Shown here in pieces: positions 46,494 to 55,073 of a DNA stretch of 64,000 nt. Position 1 is the first letter of the stretch; each line of letters begins with the position of its first letter. A program made the position numbers and the translations under genes. This stretch comes from Burkholderiales bacterium (GTDB taxonomy: Bacteria > Pseudomonadota > Gammaproteobacteria > Burkholderiales > WYBJ01), in contig JALHQN010000015.1 in NCBI GenBank assembly GCA_022841915.1, positions 62,001-126,000 of the forward strand, read 5' to 3'. The notes under the pieces were generated by a model. That model did not search any database. It was not told the DNA's origin and saw only the letters and a program-made list of their open reading frames with translations.

Positions 46494-47561
46494 CTAGGGC
46501 ACGGCAATGCCGGGTTCCGTGGAGGGCCACGCGTTGAGCACGGCCGCGATCAGCGTGGCGAGGGGGATGGCGAAGAAGACTCCCCACAAGCCCCAGAGGC
46601 TGCCGAAGATCAGCACCGCAGAGATGATCGCGACAGGATGCAGGTTGACGACCTTGGAGAACAGCAGGGGCGCAAGCAGATTTCCATCCACGAATTGAAT
46701 GAGGCCATAGGCGGTGAGCACATACCAGAAGGAGGGCGTGACGCCGAACTCGAAATAGGCGACGGCAGCTACCGGCAGGGTGATGACCGCAGCCCCTACG
46801 TACGGGACCAGCACGGACAGTCCCGTCGCGAAGGCGAGCAACATCGCGTAGGGGAGGCCCAGTGGGTAGTACACCGCGTAGCTGACTACCCAAACGATCA
46901 GGATCTCCAGAACCTTACCCTTCACATAATTGCCGAGGCCGGCGTTCACCTCCGTCCAGACGCTGTTCAGGAGGGGGCGTTCGCGCGGCAGAAACCGCAG
47001 GAACCAAGCGATGATCTCCGCCTTGTCCTTGAGCATGAAAAACACGAGCAAGGGCACGAGCACAAGATAGACGAGCAGCGTCATCAGGTGGACGGCCGAG
47101 GAGAGGGACATCACCACCAGCCGCTGGCCAAGGCTGGTCAGATCCTGACGTACGGAGAACAGCAAGTCGTTGAGCTGCTGTTCGGAGAATACCTGCGGAT
47201 AACGCTCGGTCAGCTGCAGCATGAGGGCCTGGGCTGCCGTCACGATGGCGGGTAGTTCGCGGGCGAGTTGACTCAACTGCCCCGCGAGCAGGGGCAGCAG
47301 GAGCAGCATCATCGAGACGAACAAGGAGAGAAAGAGGCTGAATACCAGGAGCACCGCCGTGAAGCGAGGCACCTTGAAGCGCTCCAGCAAGCGCACTGCT
47401 TCCTCGAGCAGATAAGCGATGATGACGCTTGCGATCAAGGGAGCGAGCAGGCCGCCGGCGAACACGATGAGCGCCAGCCCCAGCAGAAGCACGACGGCAA
47501 GGATGACGACCTGCGGATCGGAGAAATGCCTGTCGGTCCATGAACGGAAATAGCGAAACAT
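46494..47561 (-). CDS. AI-2E family transporter (PerM/YdiK type)
   Basis: A 355-residue inner-membrane protein with about eight hydrophobic segments in the typical AI-2E arrangement: helices at about 15-50 and 65-95, a long amphipathic stretch (QALMLQLTERYPQVF onward), and the conserved VLEILIVWVVSYAVYYPLGLPYA and VPYVGAAVITLP motifs. Members export small molecules or ions; the family includes TqsA and Na+/H+ antiporter-like proteins. It precedes the P-type ATPase gene on the same strand (135 bases). Confidence 0.88.
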   Translation of the reverse strand: MFRYFRSWTDRHFSDPQVVILAVVLLLGLALIVFAGGLLAPLIASVIIAYLLEEAVRLLERFKVPRFTAVLLVFSLFLSLFVSMMLLLLPLLAGQLSQLARELPAIVTAAQALMLQLTERYPQVFSEQQLNDLLFSVRQDLTSLGQRLVVMSLSSAVHLMTLLVYLVLVPLLVFFMLKDKAEIIAWFLRFLPRERPLLNSVWTEVNAGLGNYVKGKVLEILIVWVVSYAVYYPLGLPYAMLLAFATGLSVLVPYVGAAVITLPVAAVAYFEFGVTPSFWYVLTAYGLIQFVDGNLLAPLLFSKVVNLHPVAIISAVLIFGSLWGLWGVFFAIPLATLIAAVLNAWPSTEPGIAVP

Positions 47562-47804
47562 AGTGCTCGGCCCAGTCCATACGATCGAATGCGCAGCGTT
47601 CGCGCGGGATTATCTTATGAGCGCAAGCCCAAGGACAGCTTTTCCCGAGGCGCCGGGGAGGTCATGGTCGGCCGTTGCAACGAGTCGTTGTTCGCGTGCT
47701 TGTCACACGAAACGAACGCCTCGTGCCCGCGCTTGCCGGCCGGTGCGTAAGGCAACGCGCGGTCTCGTGTCGGCTCGACATCTCGTACGTGGATCCGACG
47801 GAGG

Positions 47805-48145
47805 CTACTTCCTGGGCGCCGGTTGCGTTGCCTTGTCCGGCAACGTGGTGGCGGAGGCAATGCGCTTGGCATCGGCGAGATGTTGCCTGATGTGCGGGAT
47901 CGCTTTCCGTCCCACGGCCTTGAGCTCGGGATTCTTCGCGTTGTCGGCGATGTCCTGCACCAGATTCAGCGTCGATTCGTGGTCCTTCACAATTCGGGTC
48001 ATGTAGGAACGATCGAAGGTCTCGCCGGACTGCTCCTGCAGGCGCTACATCATCTTGGCATGGGCCGCTTCGGCGTGGTGATCTTTCAAAAGCTGGATCC
48101 CGAAACGCCCGAGCTGATGCAGCAGATCGATTATGAGCCGCAAGG
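47805..48145 (-). pseudogene. Degenerate DUF4142 protein, interrupted by TAG
   Basis: Read on the minus strand, codons from about 48145 give FGIQLLKDHHAEAAHAKMM, then TAG at 48045-48047, then RLQEQSGETFDRSYM and TRIVKDHESTLNLVQDIADN, all in one phase. FDRSYM and the KDH and LPHIRQHL-like blocks are DUF4142 hallmarks. CAG (Gln) to TAG explains the stop. The N-terminal third including the signal peptide is missing, so the gene seems dead; a 65-residue remnant could still start at 48002. Confidence 0.6.
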
Positions 48146-48313
48146 GTGATCGAGAACATCGGCTCTGCCCTGTGTGTGGTGGGACATCGAGTGCAAGCGG
48201 ATCTGGAGCGCTTCAAGGAGTCGTCGAGACGCGCGGCGTCGAGACTGGCGGCCGGCGGGGCGAAGTCAGGCAATCTCACTGACGAGGCCTGTGTCGCGGG
48301 CAGGACGCGGGGC

Positions 48314-49297
48314 CTACCGGCCAAGGTCGCCCAGGGACGCGTTGGCGGCGAGGCGCCCGATCGCATTTGCCAGCAAGGATGCGACCCCGATCACCTCGAC
48401 GCGCGACCGGGCCGCCTCGTCGAGGCGAAACGGCGCCACGGTGTCCGTGATGAGCACCCGCGGCAAGGCGTCGGCAGCGAGGAGTTCAGCCGCAGGTGCG
48501 ACGAACAAACCGTGCGCCGCCGCAGCGATCACTGCGATTGCGCTCTGGGCCCGACATGCGGCGACGGATGCGGCGAGGGTGCTGCCGGTGGCGAGAATGT
48601 CGTCCACGATGATCGCCGTGGCACCGGCCACGTCGCCTGCGAGACGGCCGACCTCCAGGGTGCCCAAGGCTCTGCGCTTCTCCATCATTGCGAGGCCGAT
48701 GTCCTGTTGCAGCCTGCGCGCAAGGGCCGACCTCAACCTATCCGCCCGCTTGAAGCCGCCCGGGTCGGGAGATACGACCACCAGCCGGGTATCCGCAGGC
48801 AGCCTTGCGGCAATGGCATCGGCGAACAGACCCGAGCATGAAAGATGTTCAGCAGAAATGCGAAAGGCATTCTGAAAAGCCGCCGGATTGTGCGCTTCGA
48901 TAACGAGCACTCGATCTACCCCGAGGGCTTCGAGCAGCTGCGCGACATAGCGAGTGGGCAGCGGATCGTCGGGCTGGGTTCGGACGTCCTTGCGCGCGTA
49001 GCACAGATAGGGCAGCACGGCAGTGACCCTCGCAGCACCGGCATCGCAGACGGCGCCCAAGAAGAACAGCAGGCGGACCAGCTTGTCGTTGACGCTACTC
49101 GCTGCATCGCCGTAAAGCGAGCTCAATACGTACACATCGTGTCCGCGGACGCAGTCCAGGGGACGCAGCTTGTGCTCGCCATCGTCGAAGTCGCGAGCCT
49201 CGTGGCGCGCCAATTCGATGCCTAATGCAGCAGCTACACGCGATCCGAGCGCTTCGGTAGCATCCAGGGCGAATAGCATGGGAGCGTCGGTGGACAT
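48314..49297 (-). CDS. prs: Ribose-phosphate pyrophosphokinase (PRPP synthetase), divergent
   Basis: A 327-residue PRPP synthetase that transfers pyrophosphate from ATP to ribose-5-phosphate. The ATP loop FDDGEHKLRPL, LPYLCYARKDVRTQPDDP, and the PRPP loop IIVDDILATGST are present. It differs from housekeeping Prs in the active-site segment (IEAHNPAAFQNAF in place of the usual DLHADQIQGFF). This suggests a second, specialised synthetase. The start is the ATG at 49297. It is the third gene of an operon with a phosphoribosyltransferase and an APH-like kinase. Confidence 0.87.
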   Translation of the reverse strand: MSTDAPMLFALDATEALGSRVAAALGIELARHEARDFDDGEHKLRPLDCVRGHDVYVLSSLYGDAASSVNDKLVRLLFFLGAVCDAGAARVTAVLPYLCYARKDVRTQPDDPLPTRYVAQLLEALGVDRVLVIEAHNPAAFQNAFRISAEHLSCSGLFADAIAARLPADTRLVVVSPDPGGFKRADRLRSALARRLQQDIGLAMMEKRRALGTLEVGRLAGDVAGATAIIVDDILATGSTLAASVAACRAQSAIAVIAAAAHGLFVAPAAELLAADALPRVLITDTVAPFRLDEAARSRVEVIGVASLLANAIGRLAANASLGDLGR

Positions 49298-49353
49298 GGT
49301 ATGAACTCTGACGGTCGGCGAGAAGCGTGGGTTGAAGGGGGGCTTCAGTCGCG

Positions 49354-50481
49354 TCAAACTGGCTTGCTGCACGGCGCCTTCAGCGGGTGCGCCGAATCGG
49401 GTCGATGAGCCTCATGCGCATGGTCGTCGGCGAGCGCCCCGGACCGTTGTCTGGGCCGTGCCGGGATGTCCGTGATGCCTGCATGGTATGCCGCCACGCC
49501 CACGTATACGTTTGCCCTTTCGAGCCACATTGCGGCATCCGTCCGCTCCGGCTCCCGCACATGGAGCAGGCACAAGCGCGCACGTAGGGCCGCACGGATC
49601 GATTGATAGAGCGCGACGAGCGCAGGCGGCGCGATGTCTTGCGTCAGGCGGCCGTAATGGTCGAGCAGGCTGCGCGCTGCCCGGGGCGCGCCGAGACGCG
49701 TGCATTCCAACGCGAGAAAGGCCAGTTCGTCCCATGGATCGACGATGCGCAAGCTGCGGTTGAACTCCAGACAGTCGAATACCACCGGCTCAGCCAACAG
49801 ACAGACGTGTTCGGGCCGCAGGTCTCCGTGCCCCTCGACAATGCGGCCCGCCGCGACGCGTTCACGCAGCGTCCCGGCGTTCTCGTTCAGCCGCGCCGTC
49901 TGCGCGGCATGGAGCGCTTGCACCGAATGCAGGGTCAATGCCTCGGCGTGTTCGAGCAGCACGGTCGCGCTTCGGTCGATTTCGGCCTGGAGGCTTTCGA
50001 TCTGTGCCGAAGGCGCGATGCGTTCGCAAGGCAGCCCGCGGTAAAAGCGTGCGAGCCGGCTGGCCAAGGCGACGATCTGGCCTGCCTCCAGGGTGCCGTG
50101 TCGTATGCGTTCGTCCAGCATGTGCTCCTGCGGGAGTCTGCGCATTCGCACCAGCCATTCCAAGGCGGTGCCCGCCAAGCCCACACGCAAGCGTCCGCCA
50201 GGTGTCCTCGAGAGCGAGACGACGTCGAGGTAGACGTCCTGCGCGAGTCGCCGGTTCAAGCGCAGTTCCTCCTCGCAGTAGAACTTGCGCAAGGCGCGCG
50301 TGCTGAAGTCGAGAAACTCGTAGCGCACCGGCTTCTTCAACTTGTACGCATGCCCCGCCGTCAAGAAGACAAAAGACATATGCGTCTCGATCACCTCGAC
50401 GCGTGCGGGCGTCTCCGCATATGTTTCGGGACGACAAAGCGCCGCGACGACTTGTTCGAGGGTGATGTCGTCGGCGTGCAA
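49354..50481 (-). CDS. APH-fold kinase of the COG2187 type
   Basis: A 375-residue protein with a protein-kinase-like/aminoglycoside-phosphotransferase fold. TAGHAYKLKKPVRYEFLDFS carries the nucleotide-binding Lys, EGHGDLRPEHVCLL the catalytic loop with Asp (the usual Asn at the end is His), and VFDCLEFNRSLR the metal-binding Asp. These are family features of COG2187, often fused to a second P-loop kinase domain that is missing here. The substrate is unknown; the neighbourhood suggests a ribosyl or nucleoside-related compound. The upstream PRTase gene ends 9 bases before this start. Confidence 0.8.
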   Translation of the reverse strand: MHADDITLEQVVAALCRPETYAETPARVEVIETHMSFVFLTAGHAYKLKKPVRYEFLDFSTRALRKFYCEEELRLNRRLAQDVYLDVVSLSRTPGGRLRVGLAGTALEWLVRMRRLPQEHMLDERIRHGTLEAGQIVALASRLARFYRGLPCERIAPSAQIESLQAEIDRSATVLLEHAEALTLHSVQALHAAQTARLNENAGTLRERVAAGRIVEGHGDLRPEHVCLLAEPVVFDCLEFNRSLRIVDPWDELAFLALECTRLGAPRAARSLLDHYGRLTQDIAPPALVALYQSIRAALRARLCLLHVREPERTDAAMWLERANVYVGVAAYHAGITDIPARPRQRSGALADDHAHEAHRPDSAHPLKAPCSKPV

Positions 50482-50490
50482 GCAAGAGAC

Positions 50491-51153
50491 CTAGGCGTGC
50501 GAACGAGGAACGTGCGTAGCGGCGCGACGTGCGAGCAGGGCAACGACTTCTTCATCGTCGACCTGGTCGAAATCCTGGTAGTACTGACCTACCGCATAGA
50601 AGCCGGTGGGTGCCTGCAGACACACCACCTCGTCGGCTTGAGGATGAAGGCGGGCGAGGCATTCGGGCGGTGCAACCGGCACAGCACAGACGATCCTCGC
50701 CGGGCGCTTGGCCCGGATCGCGTGCAGCGCGGCAAGCATCGTGGCTCCGGTAGCGAGGCCATCGTCGACCAAGATCACGATGCGTCCTTCGGGGTCGATG
50801 GGCGCGCGACAAGGTGTGTACCGTGCGCGTCGCTCCCGAAGCAGCCGCAGTTGCGCTTGTCTGCAGTGTTCGATGTACGGCGCATCGGCCCCCATTCTTG
50901 CGGCGAAATCGGCAACGTATGTCCAGCCTGTTTCGTCGATTGCGCCGATCGCCAGCTCCGGGTTGCCGGGTGCGCCCAGCTTGCGCACCAGTACCACATC
51001 GAGATCTCCCCCCAATGCGTCGGCAAGGATAGCGCCCATCGGCGCAGCCCCACGGGGAATCGCCAGTATCAGCGGATGCTCGCCTCGGTAATGCACCAAG
51101 CGCTCGGCGAGCATTTGGGCCGCCGAACTTCTCGACTCGAATTGAATAGCCAT
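50491..51153 (-). CDS. Phosphoribosyltransferase (COG1926 type)
   Basis: A 220-residue PRTase-fold protein. VILVDDGLATGATMLAAL is the PRPP-binding loop; IPRGAAPMGAILADALGGDLDVVLVRKLGAPGNPELAIG is the typical N-terminal half of the COG1926 family. The base or acceptor is unknown. Start at 51153, SD GGAGGAG. It opens the minus-strand operon PRTase-kinase-PRPP synthetase and is divergent from the nicotinamidase gene. Confidence 0.85.
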   Translation of the reverse strand: MAIQFESRSSAAQMLAERLVHYRGEHPLILAIPRGAAPMGAILADALGGDLDVVLVRKLGAPGNPELAIGAIDETGWTYVADFAARMGADAPYIEHCRQAQLRLLRERRARYTPCRAPIDPEGRIVILVDDGLATGATMLAALHAIRAKRPARIVCAVPVAPPECLARLHPQADEVVCLQAPTGFYAVGQYYQDFDQVDDEEVVALLARRAATHVPRSHA

Positions 51154-51750
51154 TCGCTCCTCCGTCCAACTGCACGCTTCGTTGTTGGACCGGATGTGCG
51201 TCGAGTGATTCCATGGAAGTTCAGGTTCAGTGCCTTTGATCGAGTCTCCCTTGACCCAGATCAACGCGTCCCTGGGTGGGTACCCGAGAACGCAGTCCCT
51301 GATCTGGAAAAGATGCAAAGCCGGCCGCAGTTTCGAAAACACGGGCATCGGGGATGCGTCGCCAGATCGTTTGGAGTGTGGATCATGAAGGCTGCCGATT
51401 TCTCACGTAAGGTGCGCGCACCCAAGCGCAGGCCGAGCGCACGCCGGAAGAGTCCCTGTGAGGACGTCGTCGATCCGGGGCGCAGTGCCGATCCCGCTGT
51501 GCACGTCGAAGTGGCGACAGCGTCGCCGACCCCGGATGGGCATGTCGACCGAACTGAGGCTCCCCGAAGTTCCATGGAAGACCCGCTGGGGGACTGGCCG
51601 GAGGGCGGTTCGTCCGGGAACGACCAGTGGCTGCGAGAGCGCGGCGACAAGGAAGGATCGTCGCCTTAGAAGAGCACCCATGCGCTTCTACATGGCAGCG
51701 TGAACTGACGCGTGCGCCGTCGCCGTCCCGTTACGAAGGAAGATTGCGCG
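51154..51750. other. 597-base divergent region between the PRPP and NAD operons
   Basis: Promoters for both operons should lie here. The only candidate gene is the short frame at 51385-51669. No repeats seen. Confidence 0.4.
51385..51669 (+). CDS. Possible small hydrophilic protein
   Basis: A 94-residue product: a basic N-terminus (MKAADFSRKVRAPKRRPSAR) followed by a Pro/Asp/Gly/Ser-rich disordered tail. No domain is recognisable and there is no clear SD. It fills an otherwise empty divergent region and ends 82 bases before the nicotinamidase gene, so it may be a small regulatory or structural protein, or a chance open frame. Confidence 0.3.
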   Translation: MKAADFSRKVRAPKRRPSARRKSPCEDVVDPGRSADPAVHVEVATASPTPDGHVDRTEAPRSSMEDPLGDWPEGGSSGNDQWLRERGDKEGSSP

Positions 51751-52332
51751 ATGAATACCCATGAAGTGCCTCCCGCGCCGGGCGATGCGCTGCTCGTGGT
51801 CGACGTGCAAGTGGATTTTCTGCCGGGCGGAGCGCTTGCCGTTCCCCACGGCGACGAAGTGATCGCGCCGCTCAATCGCTGGATCGAGCGCTTCGTCCTG
51901 GCAGGTCAACCGATCTATGCCACGCGAGACTGGCATCCGCAGGCGCATCGCTCGTTCAGGGAACAGGGCGGCGTGTGGCCGACGCACTGCGTTTCGGGCA
52001 GCAGCGGTGCGTCGTTTGCGGCGGCACTTGCATTGCCGCCGAGCGCCATCGTGATTTCGAAGGCGGATGCGGTGGAGCGAGACGCCTATTCCGGCTTTTC
52101 GGGCACGGACCTCGGTGATCGTCTGATCTCCTCCAGGGTTGCGCGTGTCTGTATCGGCGGACTGGCTACGGACTATTGCGTGCTGCATACCGTGCTCGAC
52201 GCGAGGGCGGCGGGCTTCGAGGTCGTGGTGATCGAAGATGCTGTCCGAGCAGTCGATCTGCGGCCTGGAGACGGCACGCGTGCCCTGGAGCGGATGCGCG
52301 CTGCCGGGGCCTTGATGCTGCGGGAAGGTTGA
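51751..52332 (+). CDS. pncA: Nicotinamidase
   Basis: A 193-residue isochorismatase-fold amidohydrolase that converts nicotinamide to nicotinate. The Cys-Asp-Lys triad is Asp18 (VVDVQVDF), Lys104 (ISKADA) and Cys143 (TDYCVLHT); metal ligands are in TRDWHPQAH. The start at 51751 gives the family N-terminus. One base separates its stop from the GTG of the nicotinate phosphoribosyltransferase, so they are coupled. Confidence 0.92.
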   Translation: MNTHEVPPAPGDALLVVDVQVDFLPGGALAVPHGDEVIAPLNRWIERFVLAGQPIYATRDWHPQAHRSFREQGGVWPTHCVSGSSGASFAAALALPPSAIVISKADAVERDAYSGFSGTDLGDRLISSRVARVCIGGLATDYCVLHTVLDARAAGFEVVVIEDAVRAVDLRPGDGTRALERMRAAGALMLREG

Positions 52333-52333
52333 G

Positions 52334-53698
52334 GTGAACCCGGCTCCGCCAGACCCGGGCGCCAGCGCGCTGATGACCGACTTCTATCAGCTCACCATGC
52401 TGAAGTCCTATTACGAACTGGGCATGACCGAGCAGGCCGTGTTCGAGTTCTTTTTCCGCAAGCTGGCACCCACGAGGAATTTCATGGTTGCGGCCGGATT
52501 GGATACCGTTCTGGGCTTCCTCGAGCAGCTTGCGTTCGGCTCCGAGGATTTGTCGTGGCTGGGCAGCCAGGCGGGCTTTCCGGCGTCCTTTCTCGAGCGT
52601 CTCGCCTCGTTGCGGTTCACTGGGGATGTCGATGCGATGCCCGAAGGTACTGTGTTCTTCGCGGATGAGCCGCTGCTGCGGATCGTGGCGCCCTTGCCCG
52701 AGGCGCAACTGGTGGAGTCCCGCCTCATCGCGCTACTGCACTTCAGTGCCAGCGTCGCCTCCAAAGCTGCCCGCTGCGTGCTGGCTGCGCCGGGGCGCAT
52801 GCTGCTCGATTTCGGCATGCGCCGCGCGCACGGTGCCGAGGCCGGCCTGCTGGCGGCGCGCTGCGCCTACATCGCGGGCTTCGATGGCACGGCCACGGTC
52901 CTGGCAGGGCGGCGCTACGGGATTCCGCTGTACGGCACGATGGCCCACTCGTTCGTTCAAGCGCACGACGACGAAATCCAGGCTTTCGTTGATTTCACCC
53001 AGGGCCATCCCGACAACGCGACGCTGCTGATAGACACCTACGATACGGAAGCGGCGGCGCGCAGCCTGGTGGACTTGATGCCGCGCTTGCGCAGTCAAGG
53101 GCTGAGCGTGAAGGCGGTGCGGCTGGACTCCGGAGATCTCGCCGAGCACGCGCGCAAGGTGAGGCGAATTCTGGATGCGGGCGGCTGTCGCGATGTACGC
53201 ATCCTCGCCAGCGGCGGGCTCGACGAGCACGCGGTGGCGCGATTGCTGTCCGCGCCGATCGACGGTTTCGGGATCGGCTCGGGTCTGGCGACGGTGGCCG
53301 ATGCCCCCGTGGCCGACTGCGTGTACAAGCTGCAGGAGTACGCGGGGCGCCCCCGGCGCAAGCGCTCGGAAGGCAAGGCGACCTGGCCGGGCCGCAAGCA
53401 GGTATTCCGCTGTTGCGGTGCCGATGGGCGGATGCAGCGCGATATCGTCGGTCTCGAGGACGAAGGCTTGCCGGGTAGGCCATTGCTCGTCCCCCAAATG
53501 CGTGCCGGCGAAAGATTGCAGCCCATCGACGGCATCGATTCGATGCGGTCGCGGGTGCGCGAACAATTGAACAGCCTGCCCGAGCGCATGCGCGGTCTGG
53601 AGACCGCTCAGGCAGGCTATTCGGTCGAGATCTCCGCGGGCGTGAGATCACTCGCTCGGGTCGTTGATCGATTCACACCCGGAGCGAAGCGCCGCTGA
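52334..53698 (+). CDS. pncB: Nicotinate phosphoribosyltransferase
   Basis: A 454-residue type II-fold enzyme that joins nicotinate and PRPP to nicotinate mononucleotide. TDFYQLTMLKSYYE is the family N-terminus; FFFRKLAPTRNFMVAAGLD, GTMAHSFVQAHDDE and VRLDSGDLAEHARKVR are the substrate- and PRPP-binding segments. The start is GTG at 52334, directly after pncA. The product completes a nicotinamide-to-NaMN salvage pathway using PRPP, which the divergent operon can supply. Confidence 0.92.
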   Translation: MNPAPPDPGASALMTDFYQLTMLKSYYELGMTEQAVFEFFFRKLAPTRNFMVAAGLDTVLGFLEQLAFGSEDLSWLGSQAGFPASFLERLASLRFTGDVDAMPEGTVFFADEPLLRIVAPLPEAQLVESRLIALLHFSASVASKAARCVLAAPGRMLLDFGMRRAHGAEAGLLAARCAYIAGFDGTATVLAGRRYGIPLYGTMAHSFVQAHDDEIQAFVDFTQGHPDNATLLIDTYDTEAAARSLVDLMPRLRSQGLSVKAVRLDSGDLAEHARKVRRILDAGGCRDVRILASGGLDEHAVARLLSAPIDGFGIGSGLATVADAPVADCVYKLQEYAGRPRRKRSEGKATWPGRKQVFRCCGADGRMQRDIVGLEDEGLPGRPLLVPQMRAGERLQPIDGIDSMRSRVREQLNSLPERMRGLETAQAGYSVEISAGVRSLARVVDRFTPGAKRR

Positions 53699-53722
53699 CA
53701 GGCGTCCGGGATACCGACGTTC

Positions 53723-53737
53723 GACAACCGGGTTGTC
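53723..53737 (+). terminator. Short hairpin after pncB
   Basis: GACAAC-CGG-GTTGTC, 24 bases after the stop codon. Perfect 6-bp stem, no U-run; weak terminator candidate. Confidence 0.35.
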
Positions 53738-53953
53738 CCAAGCGCTCCAGTCATGATGCGCGAGGTCGCGAGCGTCGGTCCGTCGTGTGGCTGCTGAGAC
53801 CGGTGCGAGCAGCCGGGAACGTGTCCGCGCAGCCGATGAGGGCAGGCGAACGGCATGCTACGCACCTCTTGCGTCGTCTAGAATCGACGGCTCGCGGACG
53901 CACTCGCGGTCGATCCGATCGCCAGTGTCTTCGCTCGCAACAGGAGATCGGGG

Positions 53954-55036
53954 ATGAGCGAAATGATGGGACCGCGTGCGACGTTTGCCTACGTGGGATG
54001 CTTCACGACTGCCCGGCGCAAAGCCCACGGCGAGGGCATCGCGGCATTTCGTATCGATGCTGACACGGGTGCGTGGCACTATGTGGAGACCTACGGGGAG
54101 ATTCCGAATCCGCATTACGTGACGCTCGATCGGACGCAGCGGTTTCTCTATTCCGCGCACGGCGACAGTTCGGAGATCGGCGCGTACAGGCGCGATCCGC
54201 AAAGCGGCCGATTGAAGCTGCTCAATCGGCAGGCAACCGGCGGGGACAACGCATCCACCGTCGCCGTCGATGCGAGCAATCGTTTCGTCGTGCTCGCCAA
54301 TGGCCCCGGGGTGGCCGTGTTTCCGATCAATGCCGACGGCTCGCTGGCCCCGTACTGCGACCTCGTCATCCCGCCCGGAGATCCGGGGCCGTGGCGCAAG
54401 GAGCAGTTCGGTCCGCATCCCCATCAGGCGATCTTCGATCCGAGCGGCCGTTTCGTGATCGTGCCCGACAAGGGGCTCGACAAGATCCACGTCTATCGCT
54501 TCGATGCCGAGCGCGGCAAGCTCGTGGCCTGCGATCCGCCGCACGTCAAGGCGCGCTACGGCGCCATTCCCAGGCACATCGCTTTTCACCCGCTCGCATC
54601 CTATGCATATGTCGTGAACGAGATGGATTCGACGGTCAATGCCTACCACTGGAACGGCGAGCGGGGCACGCTGGCGGCGTTCCAGCGCATTCCGACGACG
54701 CCCACGACGTATACGGGGGACAACACGGGGGCGGAGATTGCCGTCCTGCCGTCGGGCCGCTTTCTCTATGCCTCCAATCGGGGGCACGACAGCATCGCGA
54801 TCTACGCCATCGATCAGGCGAACGGCATGTTGACGCATGTGGGTTGGGAGTCGGTGCAGGGCAAAAAGCCACGCTACTTCGGACTGTCGCCCGATGCGAG
54901 TCTTTTGTATGCGGCGAACGAGAACACGCATTCGATCGTCGCGTTCAGCATCGACCAGGCGACGGGTCGGCTGCAGCCGACCGGCCTCGTGATCGAGACG
55001 GGCAGCCCGACTTGCATCGCGTTCGCGAGCGATTGA
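53954..55036 (+). CDS. Lactonase family beta-propeller (6-phosphogluconolactonase-like)
   Basis: A 360-residue seven-bladed propeller of the lactonase/YbhE family. Repeats with FxxDxxGRFVxVxDKG (DPSGRFVIVPDKGLDKIHVY) and PHPHQAIFDPSG carry the active-site residues; PRHIAFHPLASYAYVVNEMDS is a typical blade. The usual role is hydrolysis of 6-phosphogluconolactone in the oxidative pentose phosphate pathway, which would yield ribose-5-phosphate for PRPP synthesis. SD GGAGA. No signal peptide. Confidence 0.88.
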   Translation: MSEMMGPRATFAYVGCFTTARRKAHGEGIAAFRIDADTGAWHYVETYGEIPNPHYVTLDRTQRFLYSAHGDSSEIGAYRRDPQSGRLKLLNRQATGGDNASTVAVDASNRFVVLANGPGVAVFPINADGSLAPYCDLVIPPGDPGPWRKEQFGPHPHQAIFDPSGRFVIVPDKGLDKIHVYRFDAERGKLVACDPPHVKARYGAIPRHIAFHPLASYAYVVNEMDSTVNAYHWNGERGTLAAFQRIPTTPTTYTGDNTGAEIAVLPSGRFLYASNRGHDSIAIYAIDQANGMLTHVGWESVQGKKPRYFGLSPDASLLYAANENTHSIVAFSIDQATGRLQPTGLVIETGSPTCIAFASD

Positions 55037-55047
55037 TCGAGACGATC

Positions 55048-55073
55048 GACTGCGGGTTACTTGGCCCGCAGTC
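55048..55073. terminator. Hairpin shared by convergent gene ends
   Basis: GACTGCGGG / CCCGCAGTC, a perfect 9-bp stem with an 8-base loop that contains the stop codon of the Bug receptor gene (55057-55059 on the minus strand) and lies 11 bases after the lactonase stop. Bidirectional terminator candidate. Confidence 0.5.

Noticed and set aside
49603-51669. Plus-strand open frame of 688 codons across the kinase and PRTase genes
   Set aside because: Antisense to two recognisable genes; only its last 94 codons (from 51385) fall in free DNA and are listed separately with low confidence.
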